Shown: positions 61,307 to 64,000 of the stretch, piece by piece | Position numbering within the stretch: the first letter of the stretch is position 1 | Layout: each line of letters starts with the position of its first letter | DNA from: CAVUEG01 sp963740525 | GTDB lineage: Bacteria; Actinomycetota; Actinomycetes; Propionibacteriales; Nocardioidaceae | Direction of reading: 5' to 3' | Assembly (NCBI GenBank): GCA_963740525.1 | Contig: CAVUEG010000005.1 | Coordinates: 1-64,000, forward strand | Length of the DNA: 64,000 nt | The notes under the pieces: generated by a model | Told to the model about the DNA's origin: nothing | The model's database searches: none | Seen by the model: the letters and a program-made list of their open reading frames with translations, nothing else | Position numbers and translations under genes: made by a program

Positions 61307-62152
61307 TCAGCTTCCATCGTTGGGGAGGAGGATCCAGGACTTCGACGCCCAGGCTCCGCCGCACGTGTTCTCTTCCATCGTGCCGTGGAAGGCGGCGGTG
61401 GGGTGCGCGTCGACGTAGCGCAGCTTGCGAAGGACGAGGCTGGCGCCCTCGTCGCACGTCGGGGAGTCCCCGGCACTCAGCAGGTGGAGTTGCGAGCGTG
61501 AGGCAACGAGGTTCCACCGGCCGTGGTCGACGACGTCACCGCTGGAATCTGCGACATAGAACTCGCCGAACGGGGTCAGCTCGAGGACGAATCCGCCTCC
61601 CTGCGCCATCCAGTCGCCGTGCAACTGAGACCTGGCCGCCACCGGCTGGAAGTCGTCTCCCGAGAAGTCGAGTCCAGCCAGGTTCTTGTTGTTGGTGGGA
61701 AGCACGTGGTGCAGCACCCATTTCTCGTCCTGCATGGGGGTGCAGCTGCCTTTCCCGGGCCTGGTGTGCACGAAGTGCAAGGCCCCCGGTGCTGGGAGTG
61801 AGGCGCGCATCGCGAAGTTCTGGCCCGCACACCCGGCGGGTCCGCCGGCCACTCTCACGGTGATCAGGTCGCCGGCGATCTCGTACGTACCTATCATCCC
61901 TGCATCGCCGAACAGGCGTCCACCGTTGTCCAGGCGAACGTCCCCGTCCTTGGTGAAACTCACGAGCACGACATCGTTGTCGAGCCGCCAGACACCTTCC
62001 AGCAGGTCCGGCGTGGGCGCCCTCCCGGCCAGGAACGGGTCGTTCCCGTCGGGGTTGGCGGGGGTTGGCCCGGAGCTGGCCGGCGGTGCCGACCCGGCCT
62101 GTGCCGGCGCCAGCGCCGCATCATGCCGTCTGCCGAGGCGCCGCTCACCCAT
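61307..62152 (-). CDS. Internally duplicated protein of unknown family
   Basis: A 281-residue protein made of two related halves. The first (about residues 48-150) runs from LLEGVWRLDNDVVLVSF to DEKWVLHHVLP. The second (about 175-281) runs from LHGDWMAQGGGFVLEL to ASKSWILLPNDGS. Matching features include the opening L-G-W, an F/DG turn, two cysteines in equivalent places (GPAGCAGQ and KGSCTPM; SPTCDEGA and ENTCGGA) and the closing W-L-LP. The fold may be META- or lipocalin-like; not recognised. No signal peptide, despite the cysteines. ATG 62152 has GAGGAGAGG upstream; a longer start is at 62185. It lies convergent with the helicase gene. Confidence 0.75.
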   Translation of the reverse strand: MGERRLGRRHDAALAPAQAGSAPPASSGPTPANPDGNDPFLAGRAPTPDLLEGVWRLDNDVVLVSFTKDGDVRLDNGGRLFGDAGMIGTYEIAGDLITVRVAGGPAGCAGQNFAMRASLPAPGALHFVHTRPGKGSCTPMQDEKWVLHHVLPTNNKNLAGLDFSGDDFQPVAARSQLHGDWMAQGGGFVLELTPFGEFYVADSSGDVVDHGRWNLVASRSQLHLLSAGDSPTCDEGASLVLRKLRYVDAHPTAAFHGTMEENTCGGAWASKSWILLPNDGS

Positions 62153-62244
62153 GGCAAGCCTCTCCTCGGGGATGGAGTTCGTCATACCCGAGAGTCGTTC
62201 GACGTCTCCTCAGGTTGACACGAAAGCGCTCTGGTTTGGACCGG

Positions 62245-62610
62245 TCAGGCGGGACGGATGCCGGAGCAGACGAGGCGGAGGTACTCCACGGCCCCGTCGC
62301 GCTCGCGGTAGTACACCTGCTGCTCGACGACGTGCGGACCGTCAGGCGTCGTGAGGTCGAGGCGGTAGCTGACGCGGTCGGTGTCGCCGATGCGCTCGCC
62401 CTCGGTCGTGGAGGAGCCGTCGACGTGGTCGTGTTCCTTGAACCAGTTGCCGAGAACGATCTCGACCGCCTCGTCCGGGCTGCTCGCCTCCCAGAACCGG
62501 CGAGGGGTGAGCCCCTTGAAGTCGACGTCAGGAGTGAACAGGGCCGCCAGGCCGGCGGAGTCCCGCACGGTGATGGCGTCCACGAGCCGGGTGCCGAACG
62601 AAGCTCCCAT
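62245..62610 (-). CDS. SnoaL/NTF2-like protein
   Basis: A 121-residue cystatin-like alpha+beta barrel protein. The start MGASFGTRLVDAITVRDSAGLAALFTPDVDFKGLTPRRFWEA is the usual first helix and strand of SnoaL-like proteins, followed by EIVLGNWFKEHDHVDG and VEQQVYYRERDGAVEYLRLVCSGIRP. The role is unknown; relatives are polyketide cyclases, isomerases or ligand-binding proteins. The start at 62610 follows GGAGG with a 5-base spacer. It is divergent from ychF. Confidence 0.82.
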   Translation of the reverse strand: MGASFGTRLVDAITVRDSAGLAALFTPDVDFKGLTPRRFWEASSPDEAVEIVLGNWFKEHDHVDGSSTTEGERIGDTDRVSYRLDLTTPDGPHVVEQQVYYRERDGAVEYLRLVCSGIRPA

Positions 62611-62692
62611 GGTGACCTCCTCAGAGAGCTCAACGCTACCGCGCGCTCGCCGATTCGTTCCAGACCGTGACGCCGCCGTAGACTCGCCGCCC

Positions 62693-63771
62693 GTGGCACT
62701 CACCATCGGGATCGTCGGTCTCCCCAACGCCGGCAAGTCCACCCTCTTCAACGCCCTGACCAAGAACGACGTGCTCGCGGCGAACTACCCGTTCGCGACG
62801 ATCGAGCCGAACGTCGGGGTGGTCGGGGTGCCCGATGCGCGGCTGCCGAAGCTCGCGGAGATCTTCGGCTCGGCCAAGATCCTGCCCGCGACCGTCGAGT
62901 TCGTCGACATCGCCGGCATCGTCAAGGGCGCCTCGGAGGGTGAGGGGCTGGGCAACAAGTTCCTCTCCCACATCCGCGAGGGCTCGGCGATCTGCCAGGT
63001 GACCCGGGTCTTCCGCGACGAGGACGTCACCCACGTCGACGGCGCGGTGAACCCCGCCAACGACATCTCCACCATCCAGACCGAGATGATCCTGGCCGAC
63101 CTGCAGACCGTCGACAAGGCGATCCCGCGGCTGGAGAAGGAGGCGCGGATGAAGAAGGAGAGCGTCGCCGTCCTCGACGCCGTCACGGGAGGCCAAGGAG
63201 GCGCTGGAGTCCGGTACGCCGATCATCGCCACCAAGATCGACAAGTCCCTGATCCGCGAGCTGATGCTGATGACGGCCAAGCCGTTCATCTACGTCTTCA
63301 ACTGCGACAGCGACGAGCTCGCCGACGAGGACCTGAAGAACCGGATGCGCGAGATCGTCGCGCCGTCCGAGGCGATCTTCCTCGACGCGAAGTTCGAGGC
63401 CGAGCTGGTCGAGCTGGACGACGACGACGAGGCACGCTCGATGCTCGAGGAGATGGGCGTCGAGGAGCCCGGCCTGGACATGCTGGCGCGCGTCGGCTTC
63501 GACACCCTCGGGCTGCAGACCTACCTCACCGCCGGCCCGAAGGAGACCGCGGGCCTGGACGATCAGCAAGGGCGCCACCGCCCCCGAGGCCGCCGGCGTG
63601 ATCCACACCGACTTCCAGCGTGGCTTCATCAAGGCCGAGATCGTCTCCTTCGACGACCTGGTCGCCGCCGGCTCGATGGCTGCCGCCAAGGCCGCCGGTC
63701 GGGTCCGCATGGAGGGCAAGGACTACGTGATGGCCGACGGCGACGTGGTGGAGTTCCGCTTCAACGTTTAG
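62693..63771 (+). pseudogene. ychF: Redox-regulated ATPase YchF (Obg-like), two frameshifts
   Basis: A universally conserved ribosome-associated P-loop ATPase. It reads GIVGLPNAGKSTLFNALTKNDVLAANYPFATIEPN (P-loop at residues 9-17) and FVDIAGIVKGASEGEGLGNKFLSHIRE. Near 63186 an extra G shifts the frame: removing it gives VTEAKEALESGTPIIATKIDKSL. A second extra G near 63551 hides KETRAWTISKGATAPEAAGVIHTDFQRGFIKAE; removing it restores the TGS-like end VVEFRFNV and stop at 63769. Both are single-base insertions next to G runs in an otherwise normal gene of about 359 codons, so sequence error is the simplest reading. GTG start at 62693. Confidence 0.88.
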
Positions 63772-63904
63772 CCTCGCCGGGATTCGCTAGTAGGCGTTGA
63801 GGATTGCTGGTTCTTGAGGTCGAGCTGGTCCGTAAGTAGTCCGCACGCCGTCGACCCTCCGGGTCTTCGGCGGTGCTCCGCTCGCACGGTGGCACGCTGG
63901 TGTG

Positions 63905-64000
63905 ATGGCACTTCCAGAGACTGACCTGCGCCGGATCCGGCTGTGGGCACGAGAGCGGGTACCCGAGCACCTGTGGGACGAGCTGAAGGTCGAGGCTGAC
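63905..64000 (+). CDS. DUF3024-domain protein, 5' part only
   Basis: The window ends 32 codons into a frame starting at ATG 63905: MALPETDLRRIRLWARERVP then EHLWDELKVEAD. This resembles the start of DUF3024 proteins (an L-D-ARIRRWC-RVPEH pattern). The function of DUF3024 is unknown. The 133-bp gap between ychF and this gene holds no other recognised feature. Confidence 0.55.
   Translation, partial: MALPETDLRRIRLWARERVPEHLWDELKVEAD

Overview
The window is GC-rich actinobacterial chromosome, most like the Nocardioidaceae (Nocardioides and relatives). The evidence is pervasive GTG starts with 4-bp GTGA/ATGA overlaps, a mycothiol conjugate amidase (mca), a DUF4307 membrane protein, a DUF222/HNH gene under an actinobacterial LexA box, a wax ester synthase/DGAT enzyme and a DUF3516-type Ski2 helicase. 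I see no tRNA, rRNA, CRISPR array, insertion sequence or prophage. No stretch longer than about 210 bp lacks a gene.

The backbone order (metB, greA, DUF4307, mca, small membrane protein, DUF255 protein, haemolysin III, short isoprenyl transferase, phoH, fumC, glpX, DUF4245, xseB/xseA, ispH, ychF) matches, from memory, the Rv1079-Rv1112 stretch of Mycobacterium tuberculosis, with extra cassettes inserted.

Layout. 0-1.5 kb: a broken proB fragment abutting, tail to tail, a truncated vitamin B12-binding protein gene. 1.5-9.9 kb: TSUP exporter, IMPACT-family protein, a BKACE-GNAT fusion reading frame, GH2 glycosidase, small stress-type membrane protein, isochorismatase-like hydrolase plus YCII protein, msrA, F420-type nitroreductase and a decayed SOS-boxed HNH gene. 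9.8-17.1 kb: metB, a GlmL-type ASKHA protein, AI-2E-family transporter, threonine dehydratase, greA, DUF4307, mca. 17-21.4 kb: methyltransferase, and a PucR regulator divergent from a ferredoxin reductase and fatty acid desaturase pair. 21.4-26.3 kb: DUF255 protein, haemolysin III, isoprenyl transferase, phoH.

26.3-34.3 kb is a sugar locus (GH32, GH36, two ABC permeases, binding protein, LacI). It is laid out as expected for raffinose-family oligosaccharides: alpha-galactosidase releases galactose and leaves sucrose, which the GH32 enzyme splits. It lacks its own ATPase. 34.4-39 kb holds a transglycosylase-like secreted protein, class II fumarase, a spermidine-synthase-like protein and class I fumarase. 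39-42.9 kb is a complete second ABC importer of the polyamine/iron/phosphonate type. 42.9-46.2 kb holds a wax ester synthase/DGAT and two hydrolases. 46.2-51.1 kb is a tightly overlapping minus-strand operon: Mop-HTH regulator, modA, modB, modC, glpX, pfkB-type kinase. 51.2-58.7 kb: DUF4245, xseB/xseA, ispH, Sua5-like protein, DUF6542, rmuC, two lipoproteins, xth. 58.7-64 kb: a broken DUF3516 helicase, an internally duplicated unknown protein, a SnoaL-like protein, frameshifted ychF and the start of a DUF3024 gene.

Several conserved genes (proB, PucR regulator, helicase, ychF) carry single-base frameshifts or a stop, concentrated at the two ends. Two clean extra-G insertions in the otherwise intact ychF suggest sequence error rather than true decay. 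Most of the window is ordinary conserved chromosome. I did not find a clearly new defence or mobile system. The best leads are the BKACE-GNAT fusion frame, the orphan GlmL protein, the duplicated-domain protein at 61.3-62.2 kb, the structured leader at 34.3-34.5 kb, and the regulatory palindromes.
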